DNA of 64,000 nt from Ferruginibacter sp. (GCF_028288465.1 NZ_JAQBNR010000024.1:1-64000); one strand, 5' to 3'. Numbered from the stretch's first letter, positions 9,864-19,122 are shown. Numbers and translations are program-made. Notes: generated by a model from the sequence alone, not told the origin.

Positions 9864-9897
9864 TTGGCACAGGTGTTTGACAAAAGATATACATTTG
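9864..9897 (+). promoter_or_regulatory. Bacteroidota-type promoter
   Basis: A TAcaTTTG box at 9890-9897 followed by C matches the Bacteroidota -7 consensus. A TTG at 9864-9866 is 23 bases upstream, at the far end of the accepted spacing. This would start transcription near 9902, about 25 bases before the lipoprotein ATG at 9927. It argues against the longer GTG start at 9798, which lies upstream of the promoter. The 9651-9863 stretch holds nothing else I recognise. Confidence 0.5.
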
Positions 9898-9926
9898 CAC
9901 TTAAAATATTTATAATATACATATCT

Positions 9927-10967
9927 ATGAAAAAAGAGGCTTTGGTATTGCCGTTGGGCATTTTTTCCTTATTTCTTGCATTGAGCAACAGCGCCTGCAA
10001 TCAACCCGATGCGCAGGCTGCTGCAGCGACAAAAGATTCTGCAGTTGTACCGGTAACCGGCAGTGCAGTAAAACCCGTCCCGGCCACCCTGGATACAGCA
10101 GATTATGACAGAAAGATGCTGGCATTGAGTAACCACGATACAACAGGTAAGTGGCCTGCAAAAGCGGCTTATCCCCTGCCCGGCGCCGTGTTGCCTTACA
10201 ACAGGATCGTATCTTTTTACGGCAACCTTTATTCTAAAAAAATGGGTATTCTTGGGCAGATTCCACATGATTCTATGATTGCCCAGTTACTGCATGAAGT
10301 AGCCAGGTTTCAGGCTGCAGATACCACCGTTCCTGTAATTCCCGCTTTGCATTATATTACTACCACGGCACAGGTTGCTGCCGGCAAAGATGGCATGCAC
10401 CGTTACCGCATGCCTGGAAACCAGATAGACACCATGATTAGCTGGGCCAAGCCTATCAATGCGCTGGTTTTTGTTGATATACAGGTAGGACACAGCACGG
10501 TAAAAAATGAAGTACCCTGGCTGGAACCCTATTTAAAGTTGCCCAATGTACATCTTGGAATTGATCCGGAATTTTCTATGAAACACGGAGAAGTTCCGGG
10601 CAGAAAAATAGGCACTTTTACGGCGGAAGACATCAACGACGCCGTGGATTTTCTGACTGATGTAGTGCGGAAAAATCACCTTACTCCCAAAATATTAATT
10701 GTCCATCGTTTCACACAAGGTATGGTGACAGGATACGACAGAATTAAAACCACTCCTGAAGTACAGGTGGTGATGGACATGGACGGATTCGGCGATAAAA
10801 TTTTAAAGCGGTCTACTTACCTGCGTTATATTTACAGAGAGCCCGTGCAGTTTACAGGCTTTAAATTATTTTACAAGAATGACACCAAACCCAATACTAC
10901 CGGTATGTATACGCCGGAAGAGTTGATGAAGTTTGTGCCAAAACCAATTTACATCCAATTCCAGTAA
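9927..10967 (+). CDS. Uncharacterised lipoprotein, 346 aa
   Basis: The start at 9927 is chosen because it gives a clean lipoprotein signal (MKKEALVLPLG..., lipobox ending SNSAC with Cys24) and sits just after a promoter box; a longer GTG start at 9798 would add a non-signal extension. After a low-complexity Ala/Val/Pro linker (residues ~25-60) comes a ~280-residue globular domain with motifs FYGNLYSKKMGILG, VPVIPALHYI, FVDIQVGHS, HLGIDPEFSMKHGEVPG and LIVHRFTQGM. The alternating strand pattern with Asp, Glu and His near strand ends suggests a TIM-barrel-like hydrolase fold, but I do not recognise a family. It probably forms an operon with the deacetylase lipoprotein 20 bases downstream, hinting at a periplasmic or cell-surface polysaccharide role. 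Confidence 0.8.
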   Translation: MKKEALVLPLGIFSLFLALSNSACNQPDAQAAAATKDSAVVPVTGSAVKPVPATLDTADYDRKMLALSNHDTTGKWPAKAAYPLPGAVLPYNRIVSFYGNLYSKKMGILGQIPHDSMIAQLLHEVARFQAADTTVPVIPALHYITTTAQVAAGKDGMHRYRMPGNQIDTMISWAKPINALVFVDIQVGHSTVKNEVPWLEPYLKLPNVHLGIDPEFSMKHGEVPGRKIGTFTAEDINDAVDFLTDVVRKNHLTPKILIVHRFTQGMVTGYDRIKTTPEVQVVMDMDGFGDKILKRSTYLRYIYREPVQFTGFKLFYKNDTKPNTTGMYTPEELMKFVPKPIYIQFQ

Positions 10968-10987
10968 TCGTTCCAATTCCCCGAAAA

Positions 10988-11848
10988 ATGAGATATATTT
11001 CTTTTAAACATTGTTTAATTGTTTGCCTGATAGCCAGCTGCCAGGCCGCACCTCAAAAGGAAAAGACTGCGACAACGACAGCCAGTTCAGCTGATTCTTC
11101 AGTAAAAGTTGTTGCCGCTACACCGGCCACAGCAGCCAGTTTGCAGGAAATGCTTGCTAAAAAAGAAGTGCCGGTTTTATGCTATCATCACATCCGGGAA
11201 GCAAAGGCCGGGCAGAGCGAATCTATGAAGAGTTATTCTGTTTCGCCTGCCCAGTTTGCAGAACAAATGAAGGCTTTACACGACAGTGGCTACCAGACGG
11301 TGTTGCCAGACCAGTTGTACGAATACCTGGTGCACAATGGCCCAATGCCTGCAAAACCTGTGATGCTGACTTACGATGATACGGACGAAGAACAATACAG
11401 TATTGCTGTACCTGAAATGAATAAATACGGATTTAAAGGGGTTTACTTTATCATGACGATCTCTATTAACCGCCCCCGTTATATGAGTAAGGAACAAATC
11501 AAGAGTTTGTCTGACAGCGGCCATGCCATTGAATCTCATACCTGGGATCACCACATGGTAACCAAATATACGCCCACTGACTGGGACATGCAGTTAAGTA
11601 AGCCGGAAAAAACCCTGAATGATATAACCGGGAAGAAACCAACCTATTTTGCATACCCGTTTGGCTTGTGGAACCAGGCGGCAATTCCCGAATTAAAAAG
11701 CCATGGTTATAAGATGGCCTTTATTTTATCTACTAAAAGAGACACTACAGAACCCTTGTACACCATTCGCAGAATGATTGTACCGGGCCAATGGTCAACC
11801 AAAGGTATGATGAGTGCTATGAAGTCTACTTTTGGTAAAAAAGGATAG
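10988..11848 (+). CDS. Polysaccharide deacetylase (NodB) lipoprotein
   Basis: 286 residues with a lipobox LIASC (Cys18) and a Thr/Ala/Ser-rich linker, then a carbohydrate esterase family 4 (NodB homology) domain from about residue 62. Motif 1 is TYDDT (Asp130 the usual catalytic base, Asp131 a metal ligand; the usual TFDDG is altered). Motif 2 is SHTWDH (His184 and His188, metal ligands), and motif 3 is AYPFG. The family removes N- or O-acetyl groups from chitin, peptidoglycan or similar glycans, here probably facing the periplasm. It lies 20 bases after the preceding lipoprotein gene and both end in one strong terminator, so I infer one transcription unit. Confidence 0.88.
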   Translation: MRYISFKHCLIVCLIASCQAAPQKEKTATTTASSADSSVKVVAATPATAASLQEMLAKKEVPVLCYHHIREAKAGQSESMKSYSVSPAQFAEQMKALHDSGYQTVLPDQLYEYLVHNGPMPAKPVMLTYDDTDEEQYSIAVPEMNKYGFKGVYFIMTISINRPRYMSKEQIKSLSDSGHAIESHTWDHHMVTKYTPTDWDMQLSKPEKTLNDITGKKPTYFAYPFGLWNQAAIPELKSHGYKMAFILSTKRDTTEPLYTIRRMIVPGQWSTKGMMSAMKSTFGKKG

Positions 11849-11876
11849 TAGTATTCACAAGCAACTTATCTGTTAT

Positions 11877-11919
11877 AATGCAAGAGCCTGTTTAATTCGA
11901 TTAAACAGGCTCTTGCATT
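11877..11919. terminator. Bidirectional terminator, perfect 19-bp stem
   Basis: 11877-11895 and 11901-11919 are perfect reverse complements around ttcga. The hairpin sits between the convergent deacetylase (+) and DJ-1/PfpI (-) genes and is flanked by AT-rich sequence on both sides, so it can serve both. Confidence 0.8.
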
Positions 11920-11949
11920 TATTTTACCTTGCATTTAAAAAGAAAACAA

Positions 11950-12633
11950 TTACTTATCCAGCAACTGTAATAACTTTTCCGCTACCAATTCAGACGAGGC
12001 CGGGTTTTGGCCGGTAATTAAAAGTCCGTCCTGTATGGCATACGGCTGCCAGTTGGCTACTTTACTATATTCGCCGCCTTTTTCTTTCAGCATATCCTCT
12101 ACTAAAAAAGGTACTACATTGGTCAGTTGTACAGCTTCCTCTTCTTCATTTGTAAAGCCGGTTACTTTTTTCGCTTTTACCAGCGGTTCACCAAGCGTAT
12201 TTTTTGCGTGCTGCAGCACCCCCGGTGCATGGCAAACGGTTGCTACGGGCTTGTTGTTTCTATAAAAAGACTCTATCAGGTGGATTGAATTTTTATCATT
12301 GGCAAGATCCCACAACGGTCCATGGCCCCCGGGATAAAATATCGCATCAAACGCTTCCTCCTTCATCAGCGAAAGCATGCTTGTATGCGCCAGTTTTTGC
12401 TGTGCTTCCTTATCTGATTTAAATCGCAATGTTGCGGGCGTATCGTTGCCCGGCCCTTCACTTTTGGGATCAATTGGCGGCTGGCCTCCTTTGGGCGATG
12501 CCAGCGTAATCTGGATACCATTGTCTAAAAGTTTGTAATATGGTGCTGCAAATTCTTCTATCCAAAAACCAGTTTTCTCTCCTGTATTTCCCAACTCATC
12601 ATGGCTGGTTAAAACAAATAACACTTTCTTCAT
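11950..12633 (-). CDS. DJ-1/PfpI family protein (Hsp31-like)
   Basis: 227 residues. The nucleophile elbow ATVCHAPG places Cys134 next to His135, and WIEE supplies the usual Glu at about 26. YPGGHGP (100-106) is also typical. The arrangement fits the Hsp31/YDR533C-like branch, whose members act as glutathione-independent glyoxalase III or chaperone-like stress proteins. No signal peptide is visible, so it should be cytoplasmic. It is monocistronic, with a terminator on its 3' side and 220 bases without features upstream. Confidence 0.85.
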   Translation of the reverse strand: MKKVLFVLTSHDELGNTGEKTGFWIEEFAAPYYKLLDNGIQITLASPKGGQPPIDPKSEGPGNDTPATLRFKSDKEAQQKLAHTSMLSLMKEEAFDAIFYPGGHGPLWDLANDKNSIHLIESFYRNNKPVATVCHAPGVLQHAKNTLGEPLVKAKKVTGFTNEEEEAVQLTNVVPFLVEDMLKEKGGEYSKVANWQPYAIQDGLLITGQNPASSELVAEKLLQLLDK

Positions 12634-12856
12634 TTAATAATTTTTTGTGGTTGATAATTCATTTTACAATTCGGGGATATAGCCAAAAAATAACATTTCG
12701 TTTTCTTCCGGAAGCTATAAATACGGCTTGAATACGATATGTTTTTAACAAGCAACCGGGCAAAATGTTTTGTGCGCCAATAAACGGTATGCGATTACCA
12801 GGCCAAATCTGTTACCACACATTGTGAAAGCGTTATTTTCAGAAGGAATACCAGCC

Positions 12857-13870
12857 TCAGTAAGCAAAATAAATTTCCGTAGCTCCGTAACCGTAGAGAT
12901 GGTTGTACTGATTTACGAAGGATTTTACTTCCTTTTTTGTTTTTAAGATAGCATGAATTTCGTCTCTTAATTTGCCCACCCCCACACCATGAATAATGGT
13001 TAACGTAGGTTGAAAATGTGATACTGCCAATTCGTAAAAATGCTCAAAAGTTTTTAACTGCAGGGTTAATATCTCAAAGTTGCTCAGGTGTTTCCAGCTA
13101 TCTGTTAATTTTTCTATGTGCAAATCCACCACCGTTCTTGCAGGGGGCAGTAACTCCTTCACTCTTGATAAATCGTATACTCTATACCCGGCGTTGCCGA
13201 GCTTGTTGATATCTACTTTTTCTTCTTCCACCTTATCGGGAAAACGGTCAAAAAGCGGGTATAAAAAACTGGCTTCGTTTTTTAATTTTATCTCTTCAAT
13301 TTTTTTAAAAATCTGTTTTGCTTTTAGTTTTAAAGAAGTCTCATAATAAGGTGCTTTCTTTTTATCGGGGTTGGTGAGGGTAAACTCCACATCAAAACGG
13401 GGATTGTCGCTCAGGTCGTCAAAGTTAATATCGTGTAAATAAAATTCATGTAGTGGTTCGATGGTATTGGCCAGGTCAAAGCTGCTTTCGCCGTTAAACA
13501 GCAAATTGTATTTAAATCCAAACGAAGAAGTGGTTTGATTAACAAGATAAATTTTTAATTTCTCTACGACATCATCATCAAAAACGTCCTTATCAAAAAC
13601 AGGCACAAAACAAATAAACATTCCTTCATCCTTTTTATCTCTTGCTACACCTTTTTCTTTAGGCAGGTTATCAATATATATTTTCTTTTTTTCGACTACT
13701 TTTTTTTGAGAAAACATATTAAAGTAAGGAAAATCAATTTGGTCCATATAGGCCGGAAAGCGAACCCCTTTTACTTCAATCATTACCATTTTTTCATTCA
13801 TAATTTCCACGACCTTACCCTCTTCATTGGTAAGCAGCACAATTATTTTATCTCCTATTTCGTATTTCAT
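12857..13870 (-). CDS. DUF2027 and Smr-domain protein
   Basis: 337 residues. The N-terminal ~75 residues form a small beta-barrel-like domain (KYEIGDKIIVLLTNEEGKV). The middle matches the Bacteroidota DUF2027 family, and the last ~95 residues are an Smr domain with VVDLHIEKL and the loop IIHGVGVGKLR. Smr domains are found in MutS2 and in stand-alone endonucleases that act on DNA or on stalled-ribosome mRNA. The HGxGxG loop is intact, so nuclease activity is possible, but the real substrate is unknown. Confidence 0.88.
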   Translation of the reverse strand: MKYEIGDKIIVLLTNEEGKVVEIMNEKMVMIEVKGVRFPAYMDQIDFPYFNMFSQKKVVEKKKIYIDNLPKEKGVARDKKDEGMFICFVPVFDKDVFDDDVVEKLKIYLVNQTTSSFGFKYNLLFNGESSFDLANTIEPLHEFYLHDINFDDLSDNPRFDVEFTLTNPDKKKAPYYETSLKLKAKQIFKKIEEIKLKNEASFLYPLFDRFPDKVEEEKVDINKLGNAGYRVYDLSRVKELLPPARTVVDLHIEKLTDSWKHLSNFEILTLQLKTFEHFYELAVSHFQPTLTIIHGVGVGKLRDEIHAILKTKKEVKSFVNQYNHLYGYGATEIYFAY

Positions 13871-13899
13871 TGCCCCTGGCTATTTAATAAGTATAGCGG

Positions 13900-13907
13900 C
13901 AAAGTTA
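13900..13907 (-). promoter_or_regulatory. Promoter -7 box for DUF2027-Smr gene
   Basis: The minus strand reads TAacTTTG, ending 29 bases before the ATG at 13870. A CAAA (TTTG on the minus strand) at 13923-13926 lies 15 bases further upstream, a little closer than usual. Confidence 0.4.
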
Positions 13908-14179
13908 GGTTAGTTTGTGAGGCAAAAATTAATGGAAAGCGAAAATGGGTAAAAGCATTTTAAAACAACTTACCATGGCGAGAAGGTGTGCTTTAACATG
14001 ACACTTCATTCGAATCAGTATATTTTTTACTTTTCCGCAGTACTTACTTTACAATTGAATCGAATTATTCAATATTAGCCATATCTACGCGTCAATAAAA
14101 GGCGCCATAAAAAATATAGTACAAGGGTGCGACGCCCGTGCAGCCCCACATTGCTTCTTAGCCCGGGCAACTATTTTTT
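13908..14179. other. Intergenic stretch with a small hairpin and repeat copy A
   Basis: No gene is visible. A 7-bp palindrome (attgaat/attcaat) lies near 14054-14075, and one copy of the dispersed ~55-bp repeat occupies its right end. Confidence 0.5.
14119..14170 (+). repeat. Dispersed ~55-bp intergenic repeat, copy A
   Basis: Starts GTACAAGGGTGCGACGCC and ends CTTCTTAGCCCGGGCAA. It shares the ends GTAcAAGaG and GCCCGGaCAAA, and the spacing between them (41-42 bases), with four other intergenic copies in the window. Its middle (GTGCGACGCCcgtGCAG) groups with copy D. The GCCCGG end lies ten bases from the stop codon of the APC permease. Confidence 0.75.
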
Positions 14180-15922
14180 TTAATTCGCCAGTTTACTTTT
14201 TTTATACCCGTACAACAGGTAAATCACCAGCCCGATTAACAACCAGCCAAGAAACCATGCCCAGTTATTTTTTGTCATACCAGTTAGTAAGTACAAACAG
14301 GTAATAAGGCCCATTAAGGGAATTAAAGAATATTTTTTTAAAAAGGTTACCAGTGCCAGCGTTAAGGCGCTTAACCAAAAAATAATGAGGGTAATATTAG
14401 GTGTTGCCATATCCATAAAACTTTGTTTTCCCTGCGCATAATCTTCATTGCTGCCAAAGTCAAAATTAAACATGTCGGTAAAATAACTGGCCGACAAGTG
14501 GTGCGCAAGGAAAAGGGAAGCAACTACAATCAATGGAAAAATATATTGTCCGTTAATATATGGAATGTGAAATTTGCCTGCTTCTTTTACTTTTCTCGGT
14601 ATTAGCAATACACCGCCACAAACCAATACAAAAGCAAACAAAGTAGCGATACTGGTAAAGTCCAGCACAAATGTTTTATCTGTAAACAAGATGGGTAAGC
14701 CAACTACCAACCCGGTAACAATGGTAGCAAATGATGGGGTTTTATATTTTGGATGAATCCGCTGAAACACTGGCGGCATAAGGCCATCGCGGCTCATGCT
14801 CATCCAGATGCGGGGTTGGCCCATTTGAAAAACCAGCAGTACACTCGTCATGGCAACCACCGCCGCGATGGCTACAAAAAACTGCATCCACCCAACGTTG
14901 AGGTTTTGCTTTTCAAAAATAAATGCCAGCGGATCTCCTACTCCATCGAAATTTTTATAGTTTACAGCACCTGTTAAAACCAGTGTTAGTAAAATATAAA
15001 CAACGGTGCAAATAACCAGCGATAATATCATACCCCTTGGCAAATCGCGTTGGGGATTTTTAGCTTCTTCCGCCAGTACGCTCACCGCGTCAAAACCAAT
15101 ATAAGCGAAGAACACACCACTTACTGCAGCCATCACACCGCTAAATCCCCTGGGCATAAATGAATGTATACCTTCGTCATTGGGCGGTGTCCAGTTGGGT
15201 GTTAACCCATGGGAAAAAACCAGGTAGCCGCCAACAATAATCACCAGTGCTACCACAATCATTTTTAGTATCACCATCACATTGCTAAAATTGCGGCTTT
15301 CTTTTACTCCGCGGAATACCAGTAAGGTGATGAGAATATTAATAACAAATGCAGGTAAATCAAAAATAATTTTTAAGCCGCCCATCACAGGCGCCGTTTT
15401 ATATGCCTCCAACACGTCGGGATTAGTACTGCCTGCTGCCATGGCATGTTTTACTTCCATGTAACTCGTGCAGAGGTATTGGGGAATGTGCACGCCCATT
15501 TTTTCCATTAAAGAAGTAAAGTAATCACTCCAGCTGTAGGCCACATAAATATTGCCGATGGAATATTCCATGATGAGCGCCCAGCCAATAATCCAGGCAA
15601 ACAATTCACCGAAAGAAGCATATGCATAGGTATAGGCGCTACCTGCAACAGGTATACGACTTGCGAATTCTGAATAACAGAATGCGGTAAAGGCACAGGC
15701 AATCGCCGTAATTATAAATAAGATTACCACCCCCGGCCCCCCATGAAAAACAGCCCCACCGAGACTACTGAAACTTCCTGCACCGAGAATGGCGGCTATG
15801 CCGAAAAAGGTAAGGTCCTTCATGGATAGTACGCGCTTTAAGCCATGCCCGCCATGGGGATCGTCACCGCCTTCGGCTAAAATGCTTTCAATCTTTTTTG
15901 TTCTGAATAAGGAGTTAGACAT
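14180..15922 (-). CDS. APC-superfamily cationic amino-acid permease
   Basis: 580 residues, mostly hydrophobic, with about 12-14 predicted membrane segments. The N-terminal GIAAILGAGSFSSLGGAVFHGGPG is the unwound first-helix substrate motif of APC transporters. FAYIGFDAVSVLAEEAKNPQRDLPRG is the highly conserved segment of the CAT (cationic amino acid transporter) branch. Expected role: proton- or gradient-coupled amino-acid uptake across the inner membrane; the substrate cannot be read from sequence. The gene stands alone, with repeat copy A immediately downstream. Confidence 0.88.
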   Translation of the reverse strand: MSNSLFRTKKIESILAEGGDDPHGGHGLKRVLSMKDLTFFGIAAILGAGSFSSLGGAVFHGGPGVVILFIITAIACAFTAFCYSEFASRIPVAGSAYTYAYASFGELFAWIIGWALIMEYSIGNIYVAYSWSDYFTSLMEKMGVHIPQYLCTSYMEVKHAMAAGSTNPDVLEAYKTAPVMGGLKIIFDLPAFVINILITLLVFRGVKESRNFSNVMVILKMIVVALVIIVGGYLVFSHGLTPNWTPPNDEGIHSFMPRGFSGVMAAVSGVFFAYIGFDAVSVLAEEAKNPQRDLPRGMILSLVICTVVYILLTLVLTGAVNYKNFDGVGDPLAFIFEKQNLNVGWMQFFVAIAAVVAMTSVLLVFQMGQPRIWMSMSRDGLMPPVFQRIHPKYKTPSFATIVTGLVVGLPILFTDKTFVLDFTSIATLFAFVLVCGGVLLIPRKVKEAGKFHIPYINGQYIFPLIVVASLFLAHHLSASYFTDMFNFDFGSNEDYAQGKQSFMDMATPNITLIIFWLSALTLALVTFLKKYSLIPLMGLITCLYLLTGMTKNNWAWFLGWLLIGLVIYLLYGYKKSKLAN

Positions 15923-16043
15923 GTATATTTTGGTTTAACGGCGTATTAGTCTCCAAAATAATTAATAAAACTGAAGTATGCGCTTTTTGATGCTTTTAAA
16001 AAGGAGGAAATAATCGCCGGGCTATTTTGCAAGGCATACAGGA

Positions 16044-17009
16044 TTATGATTCCCGTTGTATTAAATAACCCGCCAAATCCATCAAAGGTTTTTTACGGCC
16101 GCTTGTTACGGCTGTATCTTCCAGGTGTTGCAACGCGGTTTGCAAGTACCTGTCTTTTAATTTTTTTGCCCAGTCATCTACTTTGCAATCCCTGAATATT
16201 TTTGTTACCCGTTCCACTTTATCCGGTGCGTTTTCCTGCATCAAACTTTGCAATGCTGTTAACTGTTCAGCAGATGCGTTTTCCATCACATATATTTGCA
16301 AAAAGGTTTTCTTGTTGCTGAGAATGTCGCCTCCAACCTGTTTACCAAATTTTTCGGGATCCCCAAAAACATCCAGGTAATCATCTTGTACCTGGAAAGC
16401 AATACCCAGGTTTTTACCAAACTCATACAGGTGTTGCTGGTTGCCTTCGCCGGCGCCACCTAATATAGCACCCAACTGCAGGCTTGCGGCCAGCAATACC
16501 GAAGTCTTCAACGTAATCATGCCCACATATTCGTCAAGGCTTACCGTTGCTCGTTTTTCAAAGTCCATATCCAGCTGCTGCCCTTCGCAAACGGCCGCGG
16601 CTGTTTCATTAAACAGGTGCAGCACTTTTTGCAGGTTATTGACTTCAATTTTATTGAGGTATTCATAAGCCCGCACAAACATTACATCTCCCGCCAGCAA
16701 CGCGGTTGATTCGCCGTATTTCTGGTGCACTGTTTCCATTCCCCGGCGCATGGGGGCCTTGTCCATAATATCATCGTGTATCAAACTAAAATTATGAAAC
16801 AGTTCAATCGCGGTGGCGGCGTGGAATGCATCTGGAATAATCTCTGCAAACAATTCGTTGCCCATCAGTACACAAACCGGCCGTACTCTTTTCCCGCCCA
16901 GTTGCAAAATGTACTGCGCCGGATCGTACAGCGTGGTGGTATGCAATGGAAAATGCCGTGTATTAAATCTGTCTTCAAAAATTTTTGCCAGTTCTATAAA
17001 GGAGTGCAT
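16044..17009 (-). CDS. Polyprenyl diphosphate synthase
   Basis: 321 residues, the usual length. Visible motifs are GGKRVRP (isopentenyl diphosphate binding), the first Asp-rich motif HDDIMDKAPMRRG and the second QVQDDYLDVFGD. It condenses isopentenyl diphosphate with an allylic diphosphate to make an all-trans polyprenyl chain (farnesyl, geranylgeranyl or longer). Chain length is uncertain. Phe lies five residues before the first motif, a position that often limits product length. It could supply the quinone side chain or the UbiA enzyme of the 49.6-53.4 kb operon (inference). A terminator separates it from rnr upstream. Confidence 0.9.
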   Translation of the reverse strand: MHSFIELAKIFEDRFNTRHFPLHTTTLYDPAQYILQLGGKRVRPVCVLMGNELFAEIIPDAFHAATAIELFHNFSLIHDDIMDKAPMRRGMETVHQKYGESTALLAGDVMFVRAYEYLNKIEVNNLQKVLHLFNETAAAVCEGQQLDMDFEKRATVSLDEYVGMITLKTSVLLAASLQLGAILGGAGEGNQQHLYEFGKNLGIAFQVQDDYLDVFGDPEKFGKQVGGDILSNKKTFLQIYVMENASAEQLTALQSLMQENAPDKVERVTKIFRDCKVDDWAKKLKDRYLQTALQHLEDTAVTSGRKKPLMDLAGYLIQRES

Positions 17010-17024
17010 AGGTGCTGTAATAAA

Positions 17025-17051
17025 AATTGCTGAAACATCTGTTCAGCAATT
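17025..17051 (-). terminator. Terminator between rnr and polyprenyl synthase
   Basis: aattgctgaa (17025-17034) pairs perfectly with ttcagcaatt (17042-17051). Read on the minus strand, the stem is followed by tttttatt. It lies just after the rnr stop and before the polyprenyl synthase start, so it should cut or attenuate read-through. Confidence 0.75.
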
Positions 17052-17062
17052 TACGTGTAAAA

Positions 17063-19066
17063 TTATTTCTTGTGTTTGGTCTGCTTTTTTGCTTTTGCAA
17101 CATTCAGTTCGGTTTTTCCTTCGTCCTGCACCCAATGATAGTCCAGCTGGCGTTTTTCCAGGTTGGCCGCTACCACTTTTATTCTCACCGCGTCGCCCAT
17201 CCTGAACTTCTTTCCCGTACGCATACCAACCAATGCATAATCAGCATCATCCAGCTTAAATTCATCAAATTCGTTCAGGTCTCTTACGGTAACCATACCC
17301 TCGCATTTATGCAAAACCGTTTCTACAAAAAAGCCAAAACTGGCTACCCCGCTGATTATTCCGTCAAATTCATCTCCCAGGTAGTCCATCATAAATTCAA
17401 CCTGCTTGTATTTATTGCTCGCTCTTTCTGCTTCCATCGCCTTACGCTCGCGGTCACTGCAGTGCTTGCATTTCTCCTCCATCTTTTTATCCGGCTTCAC
17501 ATTTTTATCAAGACACTCCTGTAATATCCGGTGCACCATTACATCCGGGTAGCGGCGGATGGGCGAAGTAAAATGACAGTAATGCTCAAAGCCTAAACCA
17601 TAATGCCCAATATTTTTGGAAGTGTACACCGCCTTTGCCATTGTACGAATGCCCAATTGCTCCAGCACATGTTGTTCGGGTTTGCCACTTACATCTTTCA
17701 GTAAATTATTAAATGATGCCGCCACGGCTGCATCATCATGTATGTTGAAGGTGTACCCGAATTTTTTTGCAAAGGCTGCAAACGGTTTTAATTTTTCATC
17801 ATCCGGTGTGTCATGTATCCTGTAGGGAAATGGTACCGGCTCCTGGTTAATTTTTATCCGGCTCACATATTCCGCGATGGTTCTGTTAGCCAGCAACATA
17901 AACTCTTCCACCAGTTTGTGTGCGTCTTTACTTTCTTTAATTACAATGCCAATTGGCTTACCCTTTTCATCCAGTTGAAACCGCACTTCCTGCGAGGAAA
18001 AATTAATGGCCCCGGCCTCAAACCTTTCCGCTCTAAACCCTTTTGCCAGTTTATCCAGCAATAAAATCGCTTTGTGGTTAAGCCCGTCGTTTGTTTCAAT
18101 AATGGTCTGCACATCCTCGTAAGTGTACCGGTGATTGCTGTGGATGATTGTTCTGCCAATCCATTTGTGTTTAATCTCGCCACGGTTGGTAATTTGGAAG
18201 ATTACAGAGAAAGTATATTTATCTTCATTGGGCCGCAACGAACACAATTCATTGCTTATTTTTTCCGGCAGCATCGGGTTTACCCTGTCTGGCAAATACA
18301 CGCTGGTGGCTCGTTCGTACGCACTTTTATCCAGGATACTATCGGGCTTTACAAAGTGGCTTACGTCTGCAATGTGCACGCCTATTTCATAATTTCCGTT
18401 GTCTAAATTCCGGATAGAGATAGCATCATCAAAATCCTTCGCGTCAACCGGGTCGATCGTGAAAGTTAAAATATCCCTGTAATCCTTTCGCTTTTTTAAT
18501 TCCTCTCTTGTAATAGTTTCTGATAATTTCATGGCATCATCCAGCACCGCTTTTTCAAATGCCAGCGGAAACCCGGCTTCAATCAAAATTTCCTTCATCG
18601 CCATATCGTTTACATCTTCCGACTTCAGGATGCTTACAACTTCACCTTCCGGTTTTTTATCAGATTTATCCCATTTCACTATTTTAGCCACTACCCTTTC
18701 TCCATCTGCGGCACCATTTAATTTTTCAATAGGAATATAAAAATCAGGCATTGGCTTTTCTGTTGCGGCTTTAAAAAAGGCCACATTTTTATTCAAAGAA
18801 ATATTCCCGATAAAGGTTGTCTGATTGCGTGTAACCACCTCCGTTACCTTGCCTTCTGTGCGCCGGCCACGTCCGCTGTCCGGGCTAATTTGTACTTTCA
18901 CCATATCACCATGAAACCCACGCCCAATATCATTTGGCCTTACAACAATATCCTTGTCCATTCCTTCCACAATTACATAGGCCATTCCACTTCTCGAAAT
19001 ATCCAACTTGCCTTTGACAGTGCTGGTTTGGGATGATTTCTTTTTTGTTGTTTTATCTTTACTCAT
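17063..19066 (-). CDS. rnr: Ribonuclease R
   Basis: 667 residues. The order is a basic N-terminus, an OB/cold-shock region (GKLDISRSGMAYVIV), a second OB region, the RNB catalytic domain with TIDPVDAKDFDDAIS (metal-binding Asp cluster), and a C-terminal S1 domain (FDGIISGVASFGFFVE). A Lys-rich tail ends the protein (KAKKQTKHKK). RNase R degrades structured RNA 3' to 5' in mRNA and rRNA quality control. The gene has a long leader, with a -7 box at 19290-19297, that contains repeat copy B. Confidence 0.93.
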   Translation of the reverse strand: MSKDKTTKKKSSQTSTVKGKLDISRSGMAYVIVEGMDKDIVVRPNDIGRGFHGDMVKVQISPDSGRGRRTEGKVTEVVTRNQTTFIGNISLNKNVAFFKAATEKPMPDFYIPIEKLNGAADGERVVAKIVKWDKSDKKPEGEVVSILKSEDVNDMAMKEILIEAGFPLAFEKAVLDDAMKLSETITREELKKRKDYRDILTFTIDPVDAKDFDDAISIRNLDNGNYEIGVHIADVSHFVKPDSILDKSAYERATSVYLPDRVNPMLPEKISNELCSLRPNEDKYTFSVIFQITNRGEIKHKWIGRTIIHSNHRYTYEDVQTIIETNDGLNHKAILLLDKLAKGFRAERFEAGAINFSSQEVRFQLDEKGKPIGIVIKESKDAHKLVEEFMLLANRTIAEYVSRIKINQEPVPFPYRIHDTPDDEKLKPFAAFAKKFGYTFNIHDDAAVAASFNNLLKDVSGKPEQHVLEQLGIRTMAKAVYTSKNIGHYGLGFEHYCHFTSPIRRYPDVMVHRILQECLDKNVKPDKKMEEKCKHCSDRERKAMEAERASNKYKQVEFMMDYLGDEFDGIISGVASFGFFVETVLHKCEGMVTVRDLNEFDEFKLDDADYALVGMRTGKKFRMGDAVRIKVVAANLEKRQLDYHWVQDEGKTELNVAKAKKQTKHKK

Positions 19067-19122
19067 AAATATGTTGCTATTTCCGTTGCCTGAACCAGGG
19101 TGGAAAAAATGGTTTTCTTTTA

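Noticed and set aside
9798..9926. Longer GTG start for the 346-aa lipoprotein
   Set aside because: It would place the start upstream of the promoter box and hide the lipoprotein signal peptide behind 43 residues.
17027..17524. 165-codon plus-strand frame antisense to rnr
   Set aside because: It lies completely opposite the conserved S1/RNB coding region of rnr and has no independent support.
18876..18900. GTCCGGGCTAATTTGTAC, similar to the end of the dispersed repeat
   Set aside because: It lies inside rnr coding sequence (ISPDSGRG) and lacks the other end at the fixed spacing, so it is a chance match.
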